From Actibacterium atlanticum (GTDB taxonomy: Bacteria; Pseudomonadota; Alphaproteobacteria; Rhodobacterales; Rhodobacteraceae), in contig NZ_AQQY01000009.1 of assembly GCF_000671395.1 (NCBI RefSeq), forward strand, positions 1-64,000: 64,000 nt of DNA. The letters run 5' to 3'. The position numbers and the translations under genes are program-made. This document shows, piece after piece, positions 1-8,115 of this stretch (its first letter is position 1; each line of letters opens with the position of its first letter). The notes beneath the pieces are model-generated. The model saw only the letters and a list, made by a program, of their open reading frames with translations, ran no database searches and was not told the origin of the DNA.

Positions 1-255
1 CAAGGCGGCTTTGCCGGACGTCAGGGCGGCGGCTTTGGCGGCGGTCAGGGCCAGGGCGGCTTTGCCGGACGTCAGGGCGGTGGCTTCGGCGGCGGTCAGG
101 GCCAGGGCGGCTTTGCCGGGCGTCAGGGCGGCGGCTTCGGCGGCGGTCAGGGCCAAGGCGGCTTTGCCGGACGTCAGGGCGGTGGCTTCGGCGGCGGTCA
201 GGGCCAAGGCGGCTTTGCCGGACGTCAGGGTGGCGGCTTTGGTGGCGGTCAGGGC
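1..255 (+). repeat. Five tandem copies of a 51-bp coding repeat
   Basis: Units begin at 1, 52, 103, 154 and 205, each exactly 51 bp (17 codons), and differ only at a few third-codon positions (for example gga/ggg, ggc/ggt, ttt/ttc). A sixth diverged unit starts at 256. The array may extend left of the window. The near-identity suggests recent expansion by slippage or unequal crossing-over. Confidence 0.9.
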
Positions 256-423
256 CAGGGCGGCTTTGGGCAGGGGCGTTTTGGGGGTGCATTCGGTGCT
301 GGCCAGCAGCAACAGCCTCAAGCAGCTTCTGCACAGCAACCCGAGGCCCCAAGCGTAGATTCAAAGGCGCCCGAAGGCGGCTGGGTCAACTGGCGCGAAG
401 ATGCCCGCAAAGAAAAGACCTGA
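1..423 (+). CDS. Gly/Gln/Phe-rich tandem-repeat protein, C-terminal part
   Basis: The reading frame is open from base 1 to a TGA at 421-423, so the 5' end lies outside the window. Five near-identical 17-residue units (QGGFAGRQGGGFGGGQG) are followed by a degenerate Gly/Phe stretch, a Gln/Ala/Pro-rich linker and a charged tail ending GGWVNWREDARKEKT. Each unit has one Arg and two Phe in a Gly/Gln background, which resembles low-complexity RGG/FG-type sequence. There is no recognisable enzyme domain in the visible part and I do not recognise the family. The frame is supported by the terminator directly after the stop and by the in-phase 51-bp period. The gene converges on cobF, so a link to B12 is not implied. 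Other frames of the same repeat give spurious Ala/Val-rich ORFs. Confidence 0.75.
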   Translation, partial: QGGFAGRQGGGFGGGQGQGGFAGRQGGGFGGGQGQGGFAGRQGGGFGGGQGQGGFAGRQGGGFGGGQGQGGFAGRQGGGFGGGQGQGGFGQGRFGGAFGAGQQQQPQAASAQQPEAPSVDSKAPEGGWVNWREDARKEKT

Positions 424-447
424 GCTTAGGTTTACAGATAAATTCGG

Positions 448-480
448 AAAACCGGCGCGGAATTTCGCGCCGGTTTTTTT
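448..480. terminator. Rho-independent terminator between the repeat protein and cobF
   Basis: An 8-bp GC stem (ccggcgcg at 452-459 with cgcgccgg at 466-473) has a short loop, an A run on its left (448-451) and seven T on its right (474-480). It therefore fits termination of the plus-strand repeat gene and, more weakly, of minus-strand cobF, whose stop is at 501. Confidence 0.85.
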
Positions 481-500
481 GTTTGGGGGTGGGCCCGCAG

Positions 501-1253
501 TCAGGCGCGCCGCATCAAATAGATATCCATGATCCAGCCATGGTCGGCCCGCGCCTCGGCGCGGCGAGTCACGATCTGCGGACCTACTTCGCTGAGCGGG
601 CCGTGCAGGCAGATTTCGTTTTCCATCCCGGCATAGGCGGTCCACCAGATATCGATGCCGACCGGATCCAATGTCTCAAAGGCACCGCCTGCGTCCAGCA
701 TGACCACAACAGTATCCGCGCCGGTGGGCCACCCGTTGTCACGAAGTTGACGACCGGTGGTGATTACCACGGGCGCGCCAATGTCGTTCAGCGGAATAGC
801 GTGCCCTGCGGTTAGTGCCTGAATCGCGGTAATGCCGGGGACGACCTGCACATTCAAGGCCATCTGCGACTTCAGACGTTCGGCAATACGCAACGTGCTG
901 TCATACAGCGACGGATCGCCCCAGACCAGAAAAGCGACATTGCCGCCTTTGGGCAGCTGGGCCACGATTTCGCGCTGCCAAATCGTGGCGATGGCGTCAT
1001 GCCAGTCGTCAACCCGTTGCCGATAGTCGGGTGTATTGGGGTCGCGCACCGGCAGGTCAAACTCATGCAGACGTGGGGCGGGATCGCGCAGCACCTGCGT
1101 GCAGATATCACGCCGCAACCCGGCCAGATCGTCTTTGCCCTTCCCTTTGCGCGGGATCAGTATCAGATCAGCGCTGTTCAAGGCCTCAATCGCCTGCAAA
1201 GTCAGGTGCTGCGGATTGCCAGAGCCGATGCCTACAAGGGTCAGAGTGATCAT
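501..1253 (-). CDS. cobF: Precorrin-6A synthase (deacetylating) CobF
   Basis: This is a 250-aa SAM-dependent methyltransferase of the aerobic cobalamin route that methylates C-1 of precorrin-5 with loss of the C-20 acetyl unit to give precorrin-6A. The N-terminus carries the tetrapyrrole-methylase SAM loop (VGIGSGNPQHLT, about residues 7-18) followed by the CobF-typical LIPRKGKGKDDLAGLRRDIC segment. Length matches the family. It lies 68 bp downstream of the CbiM-like permease on the same strand and is probably cotranscribed with it under the B12 riboswitch at about 2085-2275. CobF is found only in the oxygen-dependent pathway, which agrees with cobG and cobN in this cluster. Confidence 0.95.
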   Translation of the reverse strand: MITLTLVGIGSGNPQHLTLQAIEALNSADLILIPRKGKGKDDLAGLRRDICTQVLRDPAPRLHEFDLPVRDPNTPDYRQRVDDWHDAIATIWQREIVAQLPKGGNVAFLVWGDPSLYDSTLRIAERLKSQMALNVQVVPGITAIQALTAGHAIPLNDIGAPVVITTGRQLRDNGWPTGADTVVVMLDAGGAFETLDPVGIDIWWTAYAGMENEICLHGPLSEVGPQIVTRRAEARADHGWIMDIYLMRRA

Positions 1254-1273
1254 GGTCAGGACCTCAAATGCAA

Positions 1274-1300
1274 CACGGCCCCGCGCTGGTCGGGGCCGTG
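1274..1300 (-). other. Intergenic hairpin between cbiM-like gene and cobF
   Basis: A perfect 9-bp stem (cacggcccc at 1274-1282 with ggggccgtg at 1292-1300) lies in the 68-bp gap. No T run follows on either strand, so it looks more like an mRNA-processing or partial-attenuation hairpin than a full terminator. This is inference from sequence only. Confidence 0.45.
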
Positions 1301-1321
1301 TCAGATTGGATCAAACGACGC

Positions 1322-1999
1322 TTAGGCCGCGTTGTAGACACGCGGTGTCAGCAGCGAAGTGCGCGACAGGCCGCGCAGCGATTTCGCGCCAGCCAGAACA
1401 GCCAGATCAACCAGCGGCTCAAGGATCACGACCAGCATGTAAGCGCCGCCGAAGGACAGAACCGAGGCGACATTCGCAGCGCCAAAGCCCTGACCGTAAA
1501 ACGCCCAGAAGGCGACCCAAGCCACAACACCACCCTGGAACGCCGTCGAAAGCGCCAGAGCTTGGCTGTATTTCAGGTCAACATAAGCCGTGCCGGGCGC
1601 GATGATGCGCTTGGCCAGCGCCTGAACAGCAAACAGAGGCACCAGCAGCGTGGTGGTGTTGATGAAGTACTGCGGCAGATCGAAGGGGGCGAAGAATACG
1701 CCCTGCGCCAGCAGTCCCAAGGCCAGACCAAAGGCGGCGGGTGCCGCGCCGAACATCAAGAACAGGGTCGAACCGAGGATAAAGTGAACTTCGGATACGC
1801 CCACAGGATAGTGCGGCAGAACCTGAAAGAAGCTGAACACCAGCACGGTCGAGATCACCGTGCGCAGCACAAGGGCGGGCAGGCCCGACTGGCGGATGGT
1901 TTCAACCGCGCGCTTCACGGCATAAGTGGCCGCGCCGGCGGCGGTGGCATAGCTGAGCGCAATCTTCGCGCCATCAACGATTCCGGGTTCGATATGCAT
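1322..1999 (-). CDS. CbiM-like energy-coupling-factor cobalt permease
   Basis: This is a 225-aa integral membrane protein with about six hydrophobic segments, matching the CbiM/NikM substrate-binding permease family (PF01891 type). It probably takes up Co2+ for corrin metallation. The start at 1999 is preferred because GGAGGAAAG lies just upstream, and because the protein then begins Met-His (MHIEPG). In CbiM/NikM the N-terminal Met-His helps bind the metal, so a five-residue extension from 2014 would spoil the site. The middle motif GVSEVHFILGSTLFLMFG is family-typical. A B12 riboswitch lies directly upstream. No cbiN, cbiQ or cbiO partner is adjacent, so it either works alone or borrows a distant ECF module. 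Confidence 0.85.
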   Translation of the reverse strand: MHIEPGIVDGAKIALSYATAAGAATYAVKRAVETIRQSGLPALVLRTVISTVLVFSFFQVLPHYPVGVSEVHFILGSTLFLMFGAAPAAFGLALGLLAQGVFFAPFDLPQYFINTTTLLVPLFAVQALAKRIIAPGTAYVDLKYSQALALSTAFQGGVVAWVAFWAFYGQGFGAANVASVLSFGGAYMLVVILEPLVDLAVLAGAKSLRGLSRTSLLTPRVYNAA

Positions 2000-2084
2000 T
2001 TTTCTTTCCTCCATGCCGTCACACCCGACGGCGGATCATGTGTTGCTCCGGCTGGGCCGGAAATAGGTTGCGGGCATCAAGGCC

Positions 2085-2275
2085 CTTTACGGCAGGTCTC
2101 CTGACTTGCGGGTCAATGCCTTCCCAGCCCTTCCCGGCCTGTGGGCCAGTGGTTTCTCTGGAGGCTCGCCGCTTACAGTTGCGGGGGCAGTCACGGGTTT
2201 GGCGCCTGTTGGCTACACCGCACCGTGTTCCCTTTTCATCCGGGGCGCTTTGCACCCATGGAACCGTGACGTCTG
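2085..2275 (-). promoter_or_regulatory. Cobalamin (B12) riboswitch upstream of cbiM-cobF
   Basis: Read on the minus strand, the region has the ordered blocks of the cobalamin aptamer: GAAAAGGGAA (2237-2228), the B12 box CTGCCCCCGCAACTGTAAGC (2190-2171), CCACTGG (2152-2146), GGGAAGG (2125-2119) and GTCAGGAGACCTGCC (2105-2091). The 3' end is about 90 nt from the permease start, leaving room for an expression platform with GC-rich hairpins over about 2015-2080. It should turn off cbiM and cobF when adenosylcobalamin is plentiful. Boundaries are approximate. Confidence 0.92.
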
Positions 2276-2299
2276 TGGTGGGTTACAAAGCGGTGTTTG

Positions 2300-3022
2300 T
2301 CAATCCTCATCTGCCAAAGGGCCAAACAGAATCAGCCCCGGCGCGTCGCTGGTGTTGGCGTCGATTTCGTCGACCAAAGCAGCCATGGTGCTGCGATGCA
2401 GCGATTGCTCTGGGGTAGAGACCCCCTGCGCCAGCATCGCGGGCATGTCTTCTGGCAGACCGGCGTCGATCAAACGCTGGGCCAGCTTCGCAAAGGTCCG
2501 ACGGCCCATATAGATGGCAGTGGTTGCTTCGGGATCGGCGAGCGCGGCAATGTTCAGTTCTTCGGGCAAGGCACCGGTGACATCGTGACCGGTGACAAAC
2601 TGCAAGCGGCGCGCGGTCAGGCGGCGGGTCAGCGGAATGCCTGCCGCCGCGGCGGCAGCGCTGGCGGCGGTGACCCCGGGGATGATCTCAAACTTGATGC
2701 CAGCAGCACGCAAGGCTGTGGTTTCTTCTTCAAGACGGCCAAAAACGCCCGCATCACCCGATTTCAGGCGCACGATACGCCCCCCTTGGGACGCATAATC
2801 CACCAGCAACCGGCTCACGTGGTCTTGCTTGGGCGAGGGGCGCCCGGCGCGCTTGCCCACACCGACCAGATCAGCATCCGGCCCGACATGATCCAGAATG
2901 GGCCCTGCCGACAGATCGTCATACAGCACCGCATCGGCGCTTTTCAGACGGTCAAGCGCCTTAAGCGTCAACAGCTCTGGATCGCCGGGGCCAGAGGAGA
3001 CGAAACTGACAAACCCGCTCAT
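2300..3022 (-). CDS. cobA: Uroporphyrinogen-III C-methyltransferase CobA
   Basis: This 240-aa enzyme uses two SAM molecules to convert uroporphyrinogen III to precorrin-2, the entry step to corrin synthesis. It shows the SAM loop SSGPGDPELLT, the family segments KRAGRPSPKQDHV, RLKSGDAGVFGR and PGVTAASAAAA, and a C-terminal TAIYMGRR block. The start at 3022 (MSGFVSF) makes an ATGA overlap with the cobB stop; the longer reading to 3073 would run into cobB and has no family support. There is no siroheme-synthase (CysG N-terminal) domain, so this is the stand-alone form. It is the last gene of the long minus-strand cob run. Confidence 0.95.
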   Translation of the reverse strand: MSGFVSFVSSGPGDPELLTLKALDRLKSADAVLYDDLSAGPILDHVGPDADLVGVGKRAGRPSPKQDHVSRLLVDYASQGGRIVRLKSGDAGVFGRLEEETTALRAAGIKFEIIPGVTAASAAAAAAGIPLTRRLTARRLQFVTGHDVTGALPEELNIAALADPEATTAIYMGRRTFAKLAQRLIDAGLPEDMPAMLAQGVSTPEQSLHRSTMAALVDEIDANTSDAPGLILFGPLADED

Positions 3023-4332
3023 ACGGCCTCCGTGATCAGATGGAAGAACGTGCCGCTGGCCAGTCCGCGGCAAGAGCCGGTTTCTGGCACTTCCACCCCG
3101 TTGGCGTCAAGCACCCGGGCCAAAGGTGCGTCGGGTTGTTCGACAATGGTCGAGTAATGGAACTCGTGCCCGCATAGGCGGGTTCCGGTTTCAAGCCCGG
3201 GCATCTGGGCTTTTAGTTCTGCTTGACGATATCCAAGGTGCATCTTGCGTTTTTGGTAAGAGGTCACCAAGCCAAGCAATCCGGCCATTTCGTGCCGGAT
3301 GCCCTCTTTGTCGATCAAGGCGGTGCCCATGGCCATGTAGCCCCCGCATTCTCCATGGATCGGACGGGTCTGGGCAAAGGCGCGCAGCCCTGCGCGGAAA
3401 GCAGTGGCCGCAGCCAGTTTCCCGGCGTGCAGTTCAGGGTAGCCACCGGGCAGCCAGCAGATGTCGGCGCTGGGATCGGGCGCCTGATCGGCCAGCGGTG
3501 AGAACGGTAAAATCTCGGCCCCTGCCGCGCGCCAGCTGTCCAGAAGATGCGGATAAACAAAGGAAAACGCCCCATCCCGGGCAAGCGCGATGCGTTGGCC
3601 GGGGGGCTTTGCCCGAGCGGCAGGTGCCGTAGGCGCCAAAGTCGGCTGTGCCGCGGCCCGCAAGCGCCGTAAGTCGATATGTTCAGCGATAAAGGCCCCT
3701 GCCGACGCCATAATCTGATCCAGCTTGGTGTGTTCTTCGGCCTGTACCAGCCCCAAATGGCGCTCGGGCATTTCTATGGATGTATTGCGGGGCAGGGCGC
3801 CCAGTACGGTGATTCCGGCATCGTCCATCCCTTTGCGCACCAACGCTTCGTGGCGTGGGCTGGCGACACGGTTCAACACCACACCGGCCAGCTTCGTTTC
3901 GGGGCGCATCAGGGCAAATCCCTTGGCCACGGCGGCTGCGGATTGCGCCTGACCAGAGACGTCGATCACCAGAACCACCGGCCATCCGGCCAGCTCGGCG
4001 ATATCAGCACTGGCTCCGGTGCCAAAAGCACCGGGTTGGGCAACGCCGTCAAACAGGCCCATCGAGCCTTCGGCCAGCACCAGATCGGCACCATTGGCGG
4101 CCTGCAACAACTGTCCGATCAGCTCTTCACGCATCGCCCAGCTATCAAGGTTCACAGAGGCCCGCCCCGAAGCCGCACGGTGAAAGCCTGGGTCAATGTA
4201 GTCAGGCCCGCTTTTGAACGGTTGCACGGTCACGCCCTGATCGGTGAGCGCCCGCAACAAGCCCAACATCAGGGTGGTTTTCCCAGTGCCCGACGCCGGG
4301 GCCGAGATCAGAAGTCCGGGTGGAAGGCTCAT
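3019..4332 (-). CDS. cobB: Hydrogenobyrinic acid a,c-diamide synthase CobB
   Basis: This is a 437-aa glutamine-dependent amidotransferase that amidates the a and c side chains of hydrogenobyrinic acid before cobalt insertion. An N-terminal P-loop of the dethiobiotin-synthetase type ([12 protein letters not shown], residues 10-21) is followed by [12 protein letters not shown]. The C-terminal class-I glutaminase domain has its nucleophile in GECGGYM (Cys329). Length fits the aerobic-pathway CobB. It overlaps cobM upstream and cobA downstream by 4 bp each, indicating translational coupling. Confidence 0.95.
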   Translation of the reverse strand: MSLPPGLLISAPASGTGKTTLMLGLLRALTDQGVTVQPFKSGPDYIDPGFHRAASGRASVNLDSWAMREELIGQLLQAANGADLVLAEGSMGLFDGVAQPGAFGTGASADIAELAGWPVVLVIDVSGQAQSAAAVAKGFALMRPETKLAGVVLNRVASPRHEALVRKGMDDAGITVLGALPRNTSIEMPERHLGLVQAEEHTKLDQIMASAGAFIAEHIDLRRLRAAAQPTLAPTAPAARAKPPGQRIALARDGAFSFVYPHLLDSWRAAGAEILPFSPLADQAPDPSADICWLPGGYPELHAGKLAAATAFRAGLRAFAQTRPIHGECGGYMAMGTALIDKEGIRHEMAGLLGLVTSYQKRKMHLGYRQAELKAQMPGLETGTRLCGHEFHYSTIVEQPDAPLARVLDANGVEVPETGSCRGLASGTFFHLITEAV

Positions 4333-5114
4333 TCTTGGCCCTCCGGAAAGCGCGGATTGGTGCCGACGGGGCGATAGCGACGATCATAGTCGCCCGCATA
4401 GAGACAGCTTTCATCGAAGTCTTCAGTCCCCAATGCCGGGCCGACAAGGATCAAAGCCGTGCGGCCGCGCTCGCCGCCGGTTGCGTCTTCCAATGTGGCC
4501 AGCGTTGCGCGTACGACGCGTTGATCGGGCCATGTGGCGCGCCAGACGATCGCGACCGGGCAGTTGGCGCCATAATGCGGGGTCAGACGTGCGATGACGT
4601 CCTCTAACACATGTACCGACAGGTGGACCGCAAGAGTTGCCCCAGTCGCTGCAAAATTTTCCAGTGTTTCGCCTTCGGGCATTGCACTGGCCCGGCCCGA
4701 CGTACGGGTCAGCACCAGAGATTGCGCGACGCCCGGTAGGGTCAGTTCTGATTCCAACGCCGCGGCGGCGGCGGCAAAGGCCGGAACGCCGGGTGTGACG
4801 TCAAACGGGATGCCTTCGGCCCGCAAGCGGCGCAGCTGTTCACCCATGGCGGACCAGACGGACAAATCACCCGAATGCAGTCGAGCGACGTCTTGGCCAG
4901 CCGCATGCGCGGTTTTGATCTCGGCGATGATCTCATCCAGCGACAGGGGCGCGGTGTTCACGATCCGCGCGCCGGGCGGGCAGTGGTCCAGCAAGGCTTC
5001 GGGCACCAGCGACCCGGCATAAAGACACACTGGACAGGCCGCGATCAGGTCGCGCCCGCGCAGCGTAATCAAGTCAGCCGCGCCCGGTCCGGCGCCGATG
5101 AAATGGACGGTCAT
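4329..5114 (-). CDS. cobM: Precorrin-4 C11-methyltransferase CobM
   Basis: This 261-aa SAM-dependent enzyme methylates C-11 of precorrin-4 to give precorrin-5. It has the tetrapyrrole methylase loop [13 protein letters not shown] at the N-terminus, the CobM/CbiF-typical CLYAGSLVP, and [20 protein letters not shown]. Its start overlaps the cobE stop and its stop overlaps the cobB start, each by 4 bp. Confidence 0.95.
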   Translation of the reverse strand: MTVHFIGAGPGAADLITLRGRDLIAACPVCLYAGSLVPEALLDHCPPGARIVNTAPLSLDEIIAEIKTAHAAGQDVARLHSGDLSVWSAMGEQLRRLRAEGIPFDVTPGVPAFAAAAAALESELTLPGVAQSLVLTRTSGRASAMPEGETLENFAATGATLAVHLSVHVLEDVIARLTPHYGANCPVAIVWRATWPDQRVVRATLATLEDATGGERGRTALILVGPALGTEDFDESCLYAGDYDRRYRPVGTNPRFPEGQE

Positions 5115-5470
5115 GTTTCGGGTCCTTCTGCGATGGCGGCGGTGGCCATGCCATCAGTTGATATCTTGCGGGGGCCCAGCAGTCGCGCGCCGGGGCCAGC
5201 AGCGGCCAAGGCGGCGGCCTCGGCCAGCGATCCGGTGCCAAAACGCGCCTGAATGCGGGGCGATTGGGTCAGGGTATTCTGACCTTGAATCTGAGCTTCG
5301 GTCACAGGCAGCAAAGGCAGGTTCAATTCTTGTGCCAATGTTACGATCACATCTGCCGCGGCCTTGGGCATGATCGTCGCCAAACCGTCTGCCGGGCCGA
5401 CCATCTCTAGCGCTTCGCGCAGCGAGGCAACCGGCGCATCAGCGCGAAATCCGATACCGGCGATCTTCAT
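5111..5470 (-). CDS. cobE: CobE, CbiG C-terminal-domain-like protein
   Basis: This small 119-aa protein of the aerobic corrin pathway is homologous to the C-terminal domain of CbiG; its exact reaction is not settled in the literature as far as I know. The start at 5470 ([13 protein letters not shown]) gives the usual CobE N-terminus GIGFR and an ATGA overlap with cobL; the frame is open further up but only inside cobL. Other visible landmarks are AADVIVTLA in the middle and a conserved arrangement ending in [16 protein letters not shown]. It sits between cobL and cobM, the usual place. Confidence 0.9.
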   Translation of the reverse strand: MKIAGIGFRADAPVASLREALEMVGPADGLATIMPKAAADVIVTLAQELNLPLLPVTEAQIQGQNTLTQSPRIQARFGTGSLAEAAALAAAGPGARLLGPRKISTDGMATAAIAEGPET

Positions 5471-6654
5471 CGGGTCCCACTCCATTGCACAATCGGGCGG
5501 ACGCGGTCCCAGCCGCGCATTCGACCCAGCGGCGTGGCCTCGGCAATCTCGAACCGCATCAGGCGCCCCCCCTTGGTGGCATGCCAATTGGTCAGAAGGG
5601 TTTCGGTCTCTAGCGTCACAGCATTGGCAACGATCCGGGTTCCTTGCGGCAGCATGTGCCAAAGGGCGTCCAACATCTCCTTGGATGCACCACCCCCGAT
5701 GAAAACCGCATCAGGAGCGGGGTGATGGGCGAGGGCGTCTGGGGCCGCGCCTTCGACCACTTTGATCCGGTGCGACAAGCCGAAGTTTTCGGCATTGGCG
5801 CGGATATTGTTGCAGCGGTCTGAACGAAGTTCAATCGTTACGGCCTCTGCACCTGACGCTGCCAAGCACCACTCAACACTTACCGACCCAGAGCCGCCAC
5901 CGATGTCCCACAGTGTTTCCTTGGGGCGCGGCGCGAGGGCCGAGAGTGTCAGCGCACGCACGGGGCGTTTGGTGATCTGCCCGTCCGAGGCAAAGAGATC
6001 ATCCTCTAAACCGCTGGCTTGCGACAGGCCGGGGGCGCCCGCGCAGTCAATTGCGACCGCAACAGGGGCGGATGTGTTGGTTAGATCGAAATCTTGCGCG
6101 GTGGTGGTCCGGATACGCTCACGCGACCCCCCCAGACATTCCAAGATATAAAGGGGCGACGGGCCAAAGCCCTTGTCGGTCAGCCATGCGGCCAACGCTT
6201 TGGGCGCATCGCCATCACGTAGCAAACAGATCACCTTCACCCCGGCGGACAGTACCGGAACCAAGCGTTCAAATGGCGCGGCGTGCAAGCCGTGGCACAG
6301 GGTTTCCTCGAGCCGCCAACCCAGAGCCGAGGCGGCCAACGCGAAGGTCGAGGGCGCAGGGTAACTGCGCCATTCAGTAGCTTTCAGATGTTTGGCGATG
6401 GACCCGCCAGCGCCAAACCAGAACGGATCGCCCGAGGCCAAAATGGCCACCTTGGTATTGCGCAGCGCCAACACAGGTTCAACCGAGAATGGCACTGGCC
6501 AAGGGCGGCCTTTGTCGCCGACACCTGCCAGTTCCAGATGGCGCGAGCCGCCAAACACGATTTCGGCACCCGACAGCGCCGCACGGCTTGCGTCTGACAG
6601 TCCGTTCAGGCCATCCTCGTTAATACCGATGATGCTTAGCCAGGGGTCACACAT
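5467..6654 (-). CDS. cobL: Precorrin-6Y C5,15-methyltransferase (decarboxylating) CobL
   Basis: This 395-aa bifunctional enzyme methylates C-5 and C-15 and decarboxylates the C-12 acetate of dihydroprecorrin-6 to give precorrin-8x. The N-terminal half is a CbiE-type tetrapyrrole methylase (LSIIGINEDGLNGLS, FGGSRHLEL, ILASGDPFWFG). The C-terminal half is a CbiT-type Rossmann methyltransferase with LWDIGGGSGSVSVEW and the later AVFIGGG. The start chosen, MCDPWLSIIG at 6654, shares the palindrome CATG with the cobK start on the other strand. Nine more in-frame codons upstream lie inside cobK. There is no intergenic space, so its promoter is in cobK or it is read through from cobJ. Confidence 0.95.
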   Translation of the reverse strand: MCDPWLSIIGINEDGLNGLSDASRAALSGAEIVFGGSRHLELAGVGDKGRPWPVPFSVEPVLALRNTKVAILASGDPFWFGAGGSIAKHLKATEWRSYPAPSTFALAASALGWRLEETLCHGLHAAPFERLVPVLSAGVKVICLLRDGDAPKALAAWLTDKGFGPSPLYILECLGGSRERIRTTTAQDFDLTNTSAPVAVAIDCAGAPGLSQASGLEDDLFASDGQITKRPVRALTLSALAPRPKETLWDIGGGSGSVSVEWCLAASGAEAVTIELRSDRCNNIRANAENFGLSHRIKVVEGAAPDALAHHPAPDAVFIGGGASKEMLDALWHMLPQGTRIVANAVTLETETLLTNWHATKGGRLMRFEIAEATPLGRMRGWDRVRPIVQWSGTR

Positions 6655-7402
6655 GCCACGCATCCTTCTTTTGGGGGGCACAACCGAAGCAAGCCGCCTT
6701 GCCCGTGCCTTGTCCGAGGCCGGTATGAACGCTGTTTTTTCCTACGCGGGGGTCACCAAGTCGCCTGTCGCGCAACCCCTTGCGACGCGGGTCGGTGGGT
6801 TTGGCGGCGTAGAGGGGCTGAAGACCTATCTGACCACCGAAGGTATCACCCATGTTGTTGACGCGACCCATCCATTTGCGGCGGGTATGAGCACCAACGC
6901 CATTGCCGCCTGCGCCGAGACGGACGTCGATCTGTGCGCGCTTGAGCGCCCTGCCTGGCGCGCCGAACAGGGTGACATTTGGACAAACGTTTCCGACATG
7001 ACCGCCGCGGTGCAAGCGCTTCCGGTCGATCCTAAACGGGTTTTTCTGGCGATCGGAAAGAAGAACATCGCTGATTTCGCCGTGCAGCCCCAGCATCACT
7101 ATCTGCTGCGGTTGGTGGACGCGCCCGACGGTGTGATCCCGCTTCCCAGCTATGACGCCGTCGTGGCGCGCGGTCCGTTTGAAGTGGCCCAGGACACCGC
7201 GCTTTTGCAGGATCATCGCATCGACCTGATCGTCGCCAAGAATGGTGGCGGCAAAGGCGCGCGCGCCAAGTTGGACGCCGCCCGAGCGCTGGGCCTGCCG
7301 GTCATCCTGATCGACCGTCCCAAGGTGCCCGCAAGGCGTGTCTTGCCGACCGTCGCTGATGTGATGGCGTGGCTGGGTCATGGGGCCGACCGCGGCGTAT
7401 AG
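6653..7402 (+). CDS. cobK: Precorrin-6A reductase CobK
   Basis: This 249-aa NADPH-dependent enzyme reduces precorrin-6A to dihydroprecorrin-6. The N-terminal nucleotide-binding motif LLLGGTTEASRLARAL, the VVDATHPFA segment and the C-terminal IDLIVAKNGGGKGARAKL block are family signatures. The start at 6653 gives the family N-terminus MPRILLLGGT; the frame is open to 6392 but that extension lies antisense in cobL. It is the only plus-strand gene in the run cobN to cobA. Its 5' end overlaps cobL by 2 bp and its 3' end overlaps cobJ by 25 bp, so any cobJ-to-cobL transcript is fully antisense to it. Confidence 0.95.
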   Translation: MPRILLLGGTTEASRLARALSEAGMNAVFSYAGVTKSPVAQPLATRVGGFGGVEGLKTYLTTEGITHVVDATHPFAAGMSTNAIAACAETDVDLCALERPAWRAEQGDIWTNVSDMTAAVQALPVDPKRVFLAIGKKNIADFAVQPQHHYLLRLVDAPDGVIPLPSYDAVVARGPFEVAQDTALLQDHRIDLIVAKNGGGKGARAKLDAARALGLPVILIDRPKVPARRVLPTVADVMAWLGHGADRGV

Positions 7403-8115
7403 ACAAACCGCCCCAACCGGGTGGTCTGGGCATTGCCGACAATCACAACGGTGCGCATGTCGGCCATGTCCTCGGTGGCCGCGGATAGGGTCACCGTGTT
7501 CAGCGTCTCATCCGGCTTCGACACGTTGCGGGCAAAGCTGATCAAGGTGTCGCCGCCGCATTCTTCGCGCAGAATATCCAGTGCACGGCCAAACTGACGC
7601 GGGCGAGACTTCGAACGCGGGTTGTAAAACGCCATCGCAAATCCGCCACGCCCGGCCATGCGCAAACGATGTTCAATCAGGTCCCAGGGTTTCAGGTTGT
7701 CGCTAAGATTGATCGCGCAGAAATCATGCCCCAATGGCGCGCCCAAACGGGCCGCTGCTGCCAGCATCGCTGTGATGCCCGGCAGAATGCGGATGTCCAG
7801 ATCAAGCCATTCTTCAGGGCCGCTGCCCAAGGCCTCAAACAGGGCCGATGCCATGGCAAACACACCCGGATCGCCTGACGAAACTACAACTACGCGGCGC
7901 CCTTCTGCGGCCATTTGCAACGCATGCGCAGCGCGGTCCAGCTCTACCCGATTGTCCGAGGCATGCAGGGTCAAACCCTTACGCGGCGCGACCCGTGCGA
8001 CATAGGGGAAATAGCCAACAATGTCGGTGGCCTGATCCAGCGTTTGCTGCACCTCGGGCGTGATCAGCGCGTCATCGCCCGGGCCAAGCCCGGCAACTGC
8101 AACCCAGCCGCTCAT
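7378..8115 (-). CDS. cobJ: Precorrin-3B C17-methyltransferase CobJ
   Basis: This 245-aa SAM-dependent enzyme methylates C-17 and drives ring contraction of precorrin-3B to precorrin-4. Landmarks are VAGLGPGDDALIT at the N-terminus, VVVSSGDPGVFAMASALFE in the middle, GHDFCAINLSDNLKPW and the C-terminal MRTVVIVGNAQT. Its start makes an ATGA overlap with cobI. Its last 25 bp overlap the 3' end of cobK on the other strand. Confidence 0.95.
   Translation of the reverse strand: MSGWVAVAGLGPGDDALITPEVQQTLDQATDIVGYFPYVARVAPRKGLTLHASDNRVELDRAAHALQMAAEGRRVVVVSSGDPGVFAMASALFEALGSGPEEWLDLDIRILPGITAMLAAAARLGAPLGHDFCAINLSDNLKPWDLIEHRLRMAGRGGFAMAFYNPRSKSRPRQFGRALDILREECGGDTLISFARNVSKPDETLNTVTLSAATEDMADMRTVVIVGNAQTTRLGRFVYTPRSAP

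Noticed and set aside
1-255. Tandem repeat as a possible CRISPR array
   Set aside because: Units are contiguous with no spacers, have a coding period of 17 codons, and vary at third codon positions.
11-358. Open frame with Ala/Val/Arg repeats in the 51-bp array
   Set aside because: It is frame +2 of the repeat. The frame starting at base 1 runs to a stop just before the terminator and ends in a non-repetitive normal tail.
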